Notes: generated by a model not told the origin, from the letters alone. A stretch of 64,000 nt of DNA from Spirobacillus cienkowskii (GCF_037081835.1 NZ_CP146516.1:1635501-1699500); one strand, 5' to 3'. Positions 42,862-51,098 are shown, counted from the stretch's first letter. Numbers and translations are program-made.

Positions 42862-43434
42862 GCTTGCCTTAGGTTTTGAATTCATAATTGACTTGACAAT
42901 TTTTTGTGTTAATTGATTCCAACCACTAGAGCATTTTTGAACGAGATCTTCATAATCTTTATAAATTTTAAATGATAAGTGATTCCTTTTAAAATAACTC
43001 CATAACCTTTCAATTGGATTTAACTCTGGAGAAAATGAAGGTAAAAAAATAAATGATATATTTTGGGGTAAAATTAATTTTTTGCTTTTATGTGCACTAG
43101 CTCCATCTAGTATCATAATAATATGCTCATTCTTAGGTACGGTCTTGGAGTACTCATTGATAAAAATTTGCATGTTTTCAACATTTAAATTTGGTAATAT
43201 CATTCCAAAATATTTGCCCGTATCTTTGTTAGCAGTAGCATAAATCCATGAGTTTAAATAACCCATTTGAGTTTTAAATTCTGGTCTGATTGGGAAAGGA
43301 CTCCAAATACCAGATTTTATTGTCATTTGTCCAAATCGTGATTCATCTTGAAAATCTATGTTTATTTTTTTTCCTGGATTTTTTACTTTAATTTCATTAA
43401 TTTTATTTGGTAAATCTTTAATCCATTCGGCCAT
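42853..43434 (-). CDS. IS630-type transposase ORFB (DDE_3)
   Basis: A 193-aa ATG-started frame containing the catalytic stretches IDFQDESRFGQ, HIIMILDGASAHKSKKLILP and IFLPSFSPELNPIERLWSYF (the N-P-I-E block with the last acidic residue). The frame is open upstream to the A9 run at 43528-43536, so ORFA-ORFB fusion by frameshifting should give the full transposase (~340 aa). Confidence 0.88.
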   Translation of the reverse strand: MAEWIKDLPNKINEIKVKNPGKKINIDFQDESRFGQMTIKSGIWSPFPIRPEFKTQMGYLNSWIYATANKDTGKYFGMILPNLNVENMQIFINEYSKTVPKNEHIIMILDGASAHKSKKLILPQNISFIFLPSFSPELNPIERLWSYFKRNHLSFKIYKDYEDLVQKCSSGWNQLTQKIVKSIMNSKPKASLC

Positions 43435-43484
43435 TTTTTCTGGGTCATTTTTTATATGCTTTGTTCTTGGAACAACTCTTCTTA

Positions 43485-43946
43485 TTAATGTTCTTTGAAG
43501 GAACTTGTATAACCCACTTTTACTAAATTTTTTTTTAATTTCGTTTTGGATTCTATAATACTATTTATTATTTGGGCATGAACAACTTTTTCCTCATTAA
43601 ATTCAGAATTTAATTGAATGATTTCAGTTTTTAAAATTTCAACTTCTTCTTTATTTACAAAGGATGGACGACCAGAACGTGGTTTATCAAGTAAAAAATA
43701 AATACCATTATTCTTATAGTTTGAAACCCAATAATTTGCCCGTCCTCTTGAAAGGCATAATAAAGTTTCAATCTTTTTTTCAGAAAATCCTACGGAATAT
43801 AAAAAAATTATAAATAATCGACGTAAAAGATTAAAACTTAATTTATTTTGAGGTATTCTCTTTAAATCATCCATAAGTTGTTGTACATTATTCATTGTGC
43901 TGCAGTGTCCTTTTATAAAAGAAAGTACGAATGTTAACTGCAGCAT
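43485..43946 (-). CDS. IS630-type transposase ORFA
   Basis: 153 aa, identical to the copy at 242-703. The helix-turn-helix lies in the first half. After the A9 slippery run the alternative frame reads KFSKSGLYKFLQRTLIRRVV and leads directly into ORFB. Confidence 0.87.
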   Translation of the reverse strand: MLQLTFVLSFIKGHCSTMNNVQQLMDDLKRIPQNKLSFNLLRRLFIIFLYSVGFSEKKIETLLCLSRGRANYWVSNYKNNGIYFLLDKPRSGRPSFVNKEEVEILKTEIIQLNSEFNEEKVVHAQIINSIIESKTKLKKNLVKVGYTSSFKEH

Positions 43947-44030
43947 ATCCTGTTTTCAATATTCATCAATTTCCGTATAAATATTTATTTTTGGTTATCT
44001 ATGTTGCCAACAAACTTAGTGGACGGCGTA

Positions 44031-44058
44031 TTACTATCAAATGTATGATGATCATTAA
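44031..44058 (+). pseudogene. displaced 3' end of the SUKH-fusion gene
   Basis: Encodes the original tail YQMYDDH and stop, cut off from its gene by the IS630 insertion. Confidence 0.85.
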
Positions 44059-44088
44059 AAATCAAGTCATATTTTTTTGAACTATTTT

Positions 44089-44124
44089 TAAGGGGGTGAG
44101 TGAATTTTACGCAACCCCCTTTGT
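44089..44124 (+). terminator. convergent terminator, copy 2
   Basis: Stem aagggggt / accccctt with a slightly shorter loop than at 35711; same position between the SUKH-fusion tail and higA. Confidence 0.6.
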
Positions 44125-44153
44125 TTATTTATTTTAGTTTTTTAAAAATTTGT

Positions 44154-44468
44154 TTACGCTGCTTCGATTGTTATTTTAAATTTAAGTTTGTCTTTCTCAA
44201 GAATTTCTTCGAGAGCAAGCTTAACAAATATCAATTGATCATAGCCTAATTTTTTTGCAAACAGGGCGACTCTGCCAGGACTAATGCCTTTTCTTCCATT
44301 TTCGATATCGGATAAATTTTGTTTTGAAATACCAAGTTTTTTTGCAAATTCTAGTTGAGTCAACTCATCACATAAACGTAACGAGCGCAATAGTTGCGAT
44401 AAAGCAAGAGGTTTTCCGCCTCGCAATTTTTTTAAAACTTCAGTCGCATCCATTGATTTAGTACTCAT
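44154..44468 (-). CDS. higA: HigA-like XRE antitoxin, copy 2
   Basis: 104 aa, one residue different from the copy at 35779 (V for A in GRVALFAKKLG). Same XRE helix-turn-helix and same overlap with the split toxin. Part of duplication unit 2. Confidence 0.8.
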   Translation of the reverse strand: MSTKSMDATEVLKKLRGGKPLALSQLLRSLRLCDELTQLEFAKKLGISKQNLSDIENGRKGISPGRVALFAKKLGYDQLIFVKLALEEILEKDKLKFKITIEAA

Positions 44469-44729
44469 GTTTGTTTACCTCCTCTATGCTGACAAATTCG
44501 ATTTGTTTATCTTTTTTTTCTATATATATTGCACGGTATGCTTTATTTAATCTTATTGATCTTTCGCCTTTTCGTTTACCTTGAAGAGGTTCATCATGGA
44601 AGCTTTTTATTTTTCTTATTTCTCTTAAACCATCATAACCCATAATTCTAATTTATCGCGACAATGTGATGGTATAAGTGTAAGATCTTTAGCTGCTTTT
44701 TTTGTAATTTCTACCTTGAAAATATCCAC
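44458..44729 (-). pseudogene. higB: HigB/RelE-like toxin, split by the same frameshift (copy 2)
   Basis: Carries the same GTG start, the same KLELWV break and the same downstream half as copy 1, with a single residue change (AYRAIYIE). The shared lesion shows that it predates the duplication. Confidence 0.75.
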
Positions 44730-44789
44730 AAGACCTCCATCTAAATAAAAGTACTCCTTGCAGTAGTATTTGTCAACAAAAAATCCTCA

Positions 44790-45117
44790 AGCGTCACCCG
44801 GAGCGTGATAGACGAAGGCGTACTTGAAATCCGCAATGACAAAAAGCAATTGGCGCTCACAGGCAAAACAATACGAATCTGCCGCCAAATGGGCGCCTGG
44901 GGGCGAATACCGTCAGGTTGCCACAGCACTTGCCGCAGCGTTTACAGGCAACCTCAGCGCCATAGGAAGTGAGTTGCCACAAAGTTTTGCGGCCAATTAT
45001 TTGCAAAGCATCGGTGCCAAAAAGATTAAATAATTTGAGAATTTAGATTAGTTTTTCAACTTAATCTTCTAAGCAAGGCGCGAAAGTAGATATTCTAAAC
45101 AAAAGAAAAATGAATTA
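44790..45117 (+). pseudogene. collapsed CdiA tip (HNH toxin cassette) of unit 2
   Basis: Begins with CdiA pretoxin DNA (VTRSVIDEGVLEIRNDKKQL), jumps by internal deletion to YESAAKWAPGGEYRQVATAL, and stops after LQSIGAKKIK. Then come out-of-frame remains of the toxin's last codons (SSKQGA, YSKQKKNELGL), ending before the immunity gene. The toxin is destroyed while the antidote downstream is intact. Confidence 0.8.
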
Positions 45118-45127
45118 GGATTATAAA

Positions 45128-45481
45128 ATGAATAAAGTTGAAGAGCAAAAAGCGATAAGCTTAAAGTCTGGCACATTGTACATAGAGTGCCCGCTAAACT
45201 TAAAAGTTGGAATAAGTAAAAATATTTTAAATAAAGAATTAACAATGCCAATAAACGCTATGCGTTACCTCCCTTCAAAGGATACAACAGGTTGGTATAT
45301 TTGGGCAGGTGAAGAGTTTTCTGAAAGTAATGATTTTTTTGTTGCATTGCATGCAGAACATTTAGAAAAATATTGTCCTTTAATAATAAAATATTTGGGA
45401 TTACCACCTGGTTGGAGAGTTTTAATTGATGATTCTGCATATGAAGATGTTTGGTACGATTCTTCTTTATTAGTTGAATAA
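45128..45481 (+). CDS. Imm33-like immunity protein, copy 2 (orphan)
   Basis: 117 aa, one residue different from 38026 (S for Y in LKSGTLYIE). It keeps its start and spacing although the HNH toxin in front has collapsed, so selection may favour immunity alone, or the deletion is recent. Confidence 0.65.
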   Translation: MNKVEEQKAISLKSGTLYIECPLNLKVGISKNILNKELTMPINAMRYLPSKDTTGWYIWAGEEFSESNDFFVALHAEHLEKYCPLIIKYLGLPPGWRVLIDDSAYEDVWYDSSLLVE

Positions 45482-45569
45482 AATTTTATTTATACACGAT
45501 TATTTATTTATTATTTTAATAAATTTGGAGATATTTTTATTGTTATGCTAGAAATTTGTTGCTACTTAT

Positions 45570-45635
45570 AAAATTGATAATTCAGCTTTTGAATCTAAAT
45601 CATTTGATAATGTTCCTGGAGGTAAGAAAAAATGA
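45570..45635 (+). pseudogene. NS_2-type toxin, last ~20 codons
   Basis: The frame reads YKIDNSAFESKSFDNVPGGK and stops at TGA overlapping the next ATG, like the end of toxin A. Nothing of the nuclease domain remains. Confidence 0.65.
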
Positions 45636-45952
45636 CAAGAGATCAAGAAATTTATATCGATATTATTAAACTATTGTATCAAAACAGTTTAGAGGATACA
45701 AAAAAAATATCAATGCAGGCTGAGTTGCGAACACCAGAAGGTGATGTTTGTGAGTTTGAACTTTTTTGTTATAATCAAGCCGATCAAAAAGAAAGGGTTA
45801 GCATGCAAGGAGTAATTAGTTTAAAAATACTTAGACTTCTAGCAGAACTCCGAGAATTTTTCTTAAAAAACAATCAACCTTACTGGAAGGGTTGTAATTT
45901 TGAAGTAAATTTAGAGGCAGGCGGTTATGAAGTGAATTTTATTTATGAATAA
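45632..45952 (+). CDS. YezG-like immunity protein, subtype a, copy 3
   Basis: A 106-aa protein about 87% identical to 29319 (MTRDQEIYIDIIKLLYQNS, LREFFLKNNQPYWKG, YEVNFIYE). The toxin before it is reduced to its tail. A damaged copy of the module terminator (taaatacgctcttttttt without the left arm) follows at ~45983-46004. Confidence 0.68.
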   Translation: MTRDQEIYIDIIKLLYQNSLEDTKKISMQAELRTPEGDVCEFELFCYNQADQKERVSMQGVISLKILRLLAELREFFLKNNQPYWKGCNFEVNLEAGGYEVNFIYE

Positions 45953-46005
45953 TAAATATTTTAGATTCAATTAATTTTTAAAAATAAATACGCTCTTTTT
46001 TTTTG

Positions 46006-46061
46006 TTTCATTTTTATTTTTTAAATTAAAGCGGAAGTTAAAATTTAATAATCGCAGGTAG
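46006..46061 (+). repeat. inter-module spacer repeat, copy 3
   Basis: Contains the core aaagcggaagttaaaattt seen before toxins B and C, here before a pseudogene. Confidence 0.6.
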
Positions 46062-46366
46062 TTCAGATAAATTATCAACCAGAATCATTAAAAATATCAG
46101 AAAATTTGTTATCATTTATACCAGATGTAATGATTAATGCAATTGTAAATTTTAGAGTGCAAGATAATTATACACCAATTGTTGTCAATTTTACTTATTC
46201 AAAATGGGTTTTAAAAACTCATACATATAAAAAGGAGCAATTAAATAAACAAAAAATCAATGAATCTAAAAATTTTATAGAAAAAAACTTTTATTAATAA
46301 GAAAAAATACAGACGATTATTACGATTCATTCATGTTTTGGTAAATAGAAAAGGTGAATTTTAGAT
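46062..46366 (+). pseudogene. toxin junction fused to a broken YezG-like immunity gene
   Basis: Opens with the toxin-type junction SQVVQINYQPESLK, then continues as an immunity protein (ENLLSFIPDVMINAIVNF, NFTYSKWVLKTHTY) and is broken by stops near 46295. The family ending appears in two frames (DDYYDSFMFW, then VNRKGEF). The toxin body has been deleted out. Confidence 0.6.
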
Positions 46367-46399
46367 TAGTTTTTATTGATAAAAAATTAAAAATAAGGA

Positions 46400-46500
46400 A
46401 CCAAAAATTCGCGGTCGTGATCAAAAGAAACTTGTTAATTTGGCATTGCATATGAAGGTTGAAGCAATATTATCTGTATCCAATTTAATGTAGCGGAGTT
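46400..46500 (+). pseudogene. WHH toxin remnant (copy 4)
   Basis: A short frame reads RDQKKLVNLALHMKVEAIL, matching the YDQKGLPGFTPHMKTEVIF segment of the live WHH tip. No WHH core remains. Confidence 0.5.
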
Positions 46501-46509
46501 ATTACAAAT

Positions 46510-46695
46510 GTAAAAAAAAGAGCGAAATAAGATATTGGATTTGAAACTCGAGAAGGAAAAGTTGATATTTTTTTAGTACGTGAATTTAGAAATAAAAGTG
46601 CGTTTAAATTTCCACAATATTATATAGATATTACTACATATTATAATGAAGCTATAATTAAAAATCACATCGATAATTTTTATTTTTATTCTTAG
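46510..46695 (+). pseudogene. SUKH immunity remnant (copy 4)
   Basis: From ~46531 the frame reads DIGFETREGKVDIFLVREFR, then FKFPQYYIDITTYYNEA and FYFYS before a stop. This follows cdiI (FETREEKVDISVVREFENK) residue by residue over its first third. The rest is cut off exactly at the direct repeat DR-R. Confidence 0.7.
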
Positions 46696-46750
46696 ATAGG
46701 TAAGCTATATGCGATGTTTTTTATTTTAAGATAATTGGTAATTTTTTTAT
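46693..46750 (+). repeat. direct repeat DR-R at the right edge of the island
   Basis: Matches DR-L (24378-24436) with about two mismatches over 57 bp. It begins at the stop of the truncated SUKH remnant and runs into the stop codon of the 903-aa gene. Confidence 0.7.
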
Positions 46751-49458
46751 TTTTTATTTATATATTCTTCATTAATACCAGAATATTTAGCAAAATTTAG
46801 AACAGAAAATATTTCTTTATTTTGAGACGTTAGTAAAACTAAATTAGTTTTTAAAAAATTATCAATCTCAATATTAACTTTGTCTAAAAACAATAAATAA
46901 GACTCATAAGATTCAATCTGCTTTGCTTGAAAAAATATTGCAAAAATTGCTTTAATGTAATCGGTTATAATTTCATCTTCCATTTTTTCTGTTGAAGAGA
47001 ATATTCGAGAAAAACTAAAACATGAACTTTTTTGAACATCAACTTTTTCTTTATTAAATTTTTTAACTTTATTTAAAAAGCTATTACATAACTCATTAAG
47101 AGCATACTGGGATTCAGCAATACCTTTAAGTTTTTCTTTATTAATACGCGAAATATGATACATAGACTCAAGGGGGTCTGACTTTCTTTTTAAAATAAAA
47201 TAATCATAAACCAATGAATAAGGTTTATTACGGTAATTTTTTTCGAATTCTTCGAAATCATTACAAATATCTTTCCAAATATTTTGATAATTGCCAGAAA
47301 TAGACTTTTCAAAATTGTAAGAAAATATTTTACTAAATAATTGAAATGGATTTAAATAAAAATTATCAATAATAGAGCTTGTAAAAATATTATTCCACAG
47401 TTTATTAATTACAAATACCACACCTAAACCATAACAAGCCACATTAAAATAAGACGATATTTTAGATATTAAGTTCATAATTTTTTTGTATTTATCTTTT
47501 GCAGAAACTGAAGTTGTTAAAAATAAAATTCCATCTATTGCGCTTAAAAACAAATAAAGACCAATATCAAGCTCAGTTGATTTTTGATTTAAATTTTTAA
47601 AAAAATTATCGATTATAGGAGAATGAGCGGCTATATTTCTAATTTGAGAAGAAAATGAAAAAGTACTGCCTAATGCAAGCATATTTTCTGTAATATCATC
47701 TTTTATACTTTTACTACCTTCAGAAATACCTTCAAGCTTTGACAAATCATCTACTCTTTCTTTTTCTGAGTATAGTGAGAGTTTAATTAAATTAAAGTAA
47801 ACATCTGAGTAGTTATTTTTACATATCTCATATAAAATTTTTTGAATTTTTTTATCAACATAATTTTCATTATATTTTTGTTTATAATACCGTAAAAAAA
47901 TCTTAAACTCAGAGCTTCCTCTAACAAGCGTTGCCATTTCAACAGTCAAAACTTTAAAAGAATTTAACTGAACCCGTAAAGTATTTTCTAAAATATTTCT
48001 CCTATTAAAGTAGCTTAAACATTTATAGTAATTTAACTTAATATGGTTCAATTTATTATCAACAATCTCATTTTTTTCATTCGTTTTAAAACTAGAAAAA
48101 ATTCCTTTATTTGATATATAATCATTTTCTAAAATATTAATTTCTTGTTTTATTTTTGCATAATACTTAAAAGAATTACACAAATAAAAATTAAAATCTT
48201 CTATTTTACTATTAACTTTTCTTAATTGAAGTAAAATATCTTTTAGTTTTTTATAATCATATTTATCAACCAATAATTTTTCTTGGTTGAACTTATAGTA
48301 ACTCGTATTTTTTAAAAAAACTTTATACAAATTTTTAAATAATAAAACACTTTGATCTAAAATAATAAAATTTTTATATGATTCTAAAGATACGACTTCT
48401 GGTAATACCGTTGCAGCACTTAAACCAGAAGTTACACCCATAAGCATAAAAGAAAAAATTATATTATGCAACCTAATAACATGAGACGCATAATAATTAA
48501 AAATCTCATCATCAGTTAAAGTTAAGTAAAAATCACTTCTATCAGCCACACTTCTATTATTACACTGCTTAACAATTTGAGAATTTAAATTTTCAAAAAT
48601 TTCATCTAATTTATATTTATCAAAAATATTTTCTAAATCTTTTTTTATTTCTAACATTTCTGGATAATAAAATTTAAAACTTGCTTTTGGTAAATTTTTA
48701 TTTTTATCATAAATGTTTTCCAAAATATTTTTTAAATAAATTAATTCTTCATACTCAATTGTAACTTTAGGAGTATCCTGCAAAGGCTTAAAGCCTAAAC
48801 CATTTATTATGTTATCAAAATCTTTTCTTTTAACAAGATTAATATGGTTTTCAATAACTCTGTAATTAAGAGAGTTTTTTTGTTTAGTATTTGCTATGTT
48901 ACCAAATTTTTTGTGTAACTCACTTAAGATATTATCTAAACTAAATTTTAATTGCAAAAAATCATCAATTTTTATACTTATTTCATAAGAGTCATTTTTA
49001 GGTTTGTAACCTAATTTGGCAAATTTTTGCAATTCTTCAGGTAAAATAATTACCCTTGATTTCTCCATTGTATTTGGTTTATAACCATCTAATACTTCTC
49101 TTACCTTAGCAAACGAGAATTCAAATTTTTCAAGAAAATTTATTGTTGACTGATTTGTTCCAATGATTGTTAAAATTTTTTTTGTATTTTTTTTATTATA
49201 CCAGATATTAACTAAAATATTATGTTTTTTTAAATTATTTAATATCAGGTTATTTTGATTTCGATGAAACTCTGCACGCTCAAAATACCAAAGGCTCTCT
49301 AAATAGTTAATACAAATTTTAACTAAAATTTTATAATACTCATTGATATCTGGGTAATTAATTTTTGCTTCATCAATAAGGTCTTGCTTGTTATACTTTT
49401 TTATAAGCTTTGCTGTCGTATTTTCACCCAAATCTAAACAACCATTATTTGTATTCAT
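46747..49458 (-). CDS. uncharacterised 903-aa membrane-associated protein
   Basis: I do not recognise this protein. It is Lys/Asn/Ile-rich and largely helical with no N-terminal signal peptide. Hydrophobic segments near residues 330-355 (IIFSFMLMGVTSGLSAATVL), 630-650 (LYLFLSAIDGILFLTTSVSA) and 665-690 (FNVACYGLGVVFVINKLW) suggest internal membrane spans. Two internal segments around residues 110-150 and 180-240 share a pattern (GYKP/GFKP plus an acidic helix) and may be degenerate repeats. It lies after mnmE with a 120-base gap. Its base composition is even more AT-rich than the neighbouring housekeeping genes, so it may be acquired. A secreted effector or cell-surface role is speculation. 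Confidence 0.6.
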   Translation of the reverse strand: MNTNNGCLDLGENTTAKLIKKYNKQDLIDEAKINYPDINEYYKILVKICINYLESLWYFERAEFHRNQNNLILNNLKKHNILVNIWYNKKNTKKILTIIGTNQSTINFLEKFEFSFAKVREVLDGYKPNTMEKSRVIILPEELQKFAKLGYKPKNDSYEISIKIDDFLQLKFSLDNILSELHKKFGNIANTKQKNSLNYRVIENHINLVKRKDFDNIINGLGFKPLQDTPKVTIEYEELIYLKNILENIYDKNKNLPKASFKFYYPEMLEIKKDLENIFDKYKLDEIFENLNSQIVKQCNNRSVADRSDFYLTLTDDEIFNYYASHVIRLHNIIFSFMLMGVTSGLSAATVLPEVVSLESYKNFIILDQSVLLFKNLYKVFLKNTSYYKFNQEKLLVDKYDYKKLKDILLQLRKVNSKIEDFNFYLCNSFKYYAKIKQEINILENDYISNKGIFSSFKTNEKNEIVDNKLNHIKLNYYKCLSYFNRRNILENTLRVQLNSFKVLTVEMATLVRGSSEFKIFLRYYKQKYNENYVDKKIQKILYEICKNNYSDVYFNLIKLSLYSEKERVDDLSKLEGISEGSKSIKDDITENMLALGSTFSFSSQIRNIAAHSPIIDNFFKNLNQKSTELDIGLYLFLSAIDGILFLTTSVSAKDKYKKIMNLISKISSYFNVACYGLGVVFVINKLWNNIFTSSIIDNFYLNPFQLFSKIFSYNFEKSISGNYQNIWKDICNDFEEFEKNYRNKPYSLVYDYFILKRKSDPLESMYHISRINKEKLKGIAESQYALNELCNSFLNKVKKFNKEKVDVQKSSCFSFSRIFSSTEKMEDEIITDYIKAIFAIFFQAKQIESYESYLLFLDKVNIEIDNFLKTNLVLLTSQNKEIFSVLNFAKYSGINEEYINKK

Positions 49459-49580
49459 TTGACAACACCATATTTATATAAATTTATTAATTTTAAATAA
49501 ATTATCAAAATAAAGAAAGAAAAAAGACTACCAAAAACAGAATAGTTGATTACCAAAAATTTTTCAAATGAAATTTTTAA

Positions 49581-51068
49581 TTACTTACCAATACAAAATG
49601 TCGAAAAGATTTTTTCATATACTTGGTCTATATTAATTTCTCCCACAATTTCCTGAATGGATTGTCTTGCAAAATTAATAACAGACGAAATTTTTTCGGG
49701 AAAATCATGTTTATTTATGAGATTTTCGGCTTCTTGCAAATATTGGATAGCATGCAAAACTTTATCTCTTTGTCTGGCTGAAATCAGGGTAGGATTCTCT
49801 CCTTTGGCAAGAAATCCGGTCAAACTTTGATGCAAGTCAACAAGATAACGCGATAAGTTTTCTGTTTCTATTTCAGAAATTATCACAAATTTTTTAGTAA
49901 TGGCTTTACTATCTAAGGTAGGAATATTGAGTTGATTAAACAACTGCGCTTCATCTTGTAGGATTTTTTGTATGATATCATTCGAAAATAAATCTTTTTT
50001 ACTTAAAATAACAAGAACTTTTTGCTGCGATGCTATAGTTAAATTTTGTAATAATTCGTTAATTTGATCAAAAATAAATTTTGTGACGGTTTCACTTGAG
50101 CATTGATGCACATCAATAACTAAACAAATAATATCTGACTGCCCTAAAGTTTGAATACTTCGTTGCACACCAATTTTTTCGACAACATCTACCGTATCAC
50201 GTATTCCTGCAGTATCAATCAATACAAAATCTTTGCCATCAATAATCAACCTATCTTCTAAAACATCTCGAGTCGTGCCAGGTATATGAGTGACAATAGC
50301 ACGTTCGGAGCGTAACAACGCATTATACAAACTTGACTTACCCGCATTTGGCTTGCCAATTAATGCCACTTTAACACCTTCACGCAACTTTATACCGCTC
50401 GAGTAAGTATTGAGTAAAAGCAACAGTCTTTCCATCGATTGTTGCATCTGAGGTCGCAAAGAACTGGGCTCGTAATCGCCAACTTCATCGGGCGCAAAAT
50501 CAATGTGTGCTTCTAAGTAAGAAAGTATTCCAATAAGTTGTTCACGAATGAGCTCTGTTTCCTGTGTTAACACCCCAGCAACAGCTTGCCGTGCTAACGT
50601 TACACCACCAAAGGTTTCGGCATGAATCAGTTGATTTATCCCCTCGGCTTGCACCAAATCGAGTTTGCCATTTAAAACAGCTCGTTGCGTAAATTCTCCA
50701 GGTTGCGCATCGCGCATACCGAGCTGTCGTAAAAAACTATGTAGCTTTGCAGAAATCAATGGGTTTCCGTGCACAGACACTTCGAGTACATCTTCTCCCG
50801 TATAGCTTTTAGGGGCGGGGAAAAAAGTTACCACAACATCATCAATCACTTCCCCTTGCTGATTTTTAAAATAAACATAACGAGTTATTGGAACACCATT
50901 TGTTTTTAATAACAAATCTGCAAACGGAACTGCTCTCGAACTGTTTGGCACGCATAAGTAGGGAGATAAGACACTCAAAAGATTTTGGCCAGAAATACGG
51001 TGCACATGAATTGCGCTGCGCACCGGAGGTGAAGCAAGAGCAAAAATACTATCAAATTGTGAATTCAA
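49581..51068 (-). CDS. mnmE: tRNA modification GTPase MnmE (TrmE)
   Basis: A 495-aa protein of standard length. With MnmG it installs the (carboxymethyl)aminomethyl group at wobble uridine 34 of certain tRNAs. It has the TrmE N-domain (residues 1-120, folate binding: YTGEDVLEVSVHGNP), a helical domain, the GTPase domain (G1 GKPNAGKSS near 238, IPGTTRDVLED, DTAGIRD) and the C-terminal FCIGK with the catalytic Cys. It is last of the rnpA-yidD-yidC-jag-mnmE block, 30 bases after jag. Its partner mnmG is at 62946. Confidence 0.97.
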   Translation of the reverse strand: MNSQFDSIFALASPPVRSAIHVHRISGQNLLSVLSPYLCVPNSSRAVPFADLLLKTNGVPITRYVYFKNQQGEVIDDVVVTFFPAPKSYTGEDVLEVSVHGNPLISAKLHSFLRQLGMRDAQPGEFTQRAVLNGKLDLVQAEGINQLIHAETFGGVTLARQAVAGVLTQETELIREQLIGILSYLEAHIDFAPDEVGDYEPSSLRPQMQQSMERLLLLLNTYSSGIKLREGVKVALIGKPNAGKSSLYNALLRSERAIVTHIPGTTRDVLEDRLIIDGKDFVLIDTAGIRDTVDVVEKIGVQRSIQTLGQSDIICLVIDVHQCSSETVTKFIFDQINELLQNLTIASQQKVLVILSKKDLFSNDIIQKILQDEAQLFNQLNIPTLDSKAITKKFVIISEIETENLSRYLVDLHQSLTGFLAKGENPTLISARQRDKVLHAIQYLQEAENLINKHDFPEKISSVINFARQSIQEIVGEINIDQVYEKIFSTFCIGK

Positions 51069-51098
51069 AAACTTAATCCTTTTTAATGACCTATTGCA

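Larger units (their letters stand above)
42834..44030 (-). mobile_element. complete IS630-type insertion sequence
   Basis: 1197 bp with 17-bp perfect terminal inverted repeats: tacgccgtccactaagt at the left and its complement at the right end. The insertion duplicated a TTA/TA target in the 3' end of the SUKH-fusion gene. TA target choice and the two-frame transposase are IS630 traits. Identical to the partial copy at 1-787. Confidence 0.92.
38655..45481 (+). repeat. tandem duplication, unit 2 (~6.8 kb including an IS630)
   Basis: This repeats the order of 31006-38379. The first toxin has lost its 5' two thirds to the IS5 fragment, the SUKH-fusion gene is hit by IS630, and most of the CdiA tip is deleted. 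The rest is intact. Confidence 0.85.
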
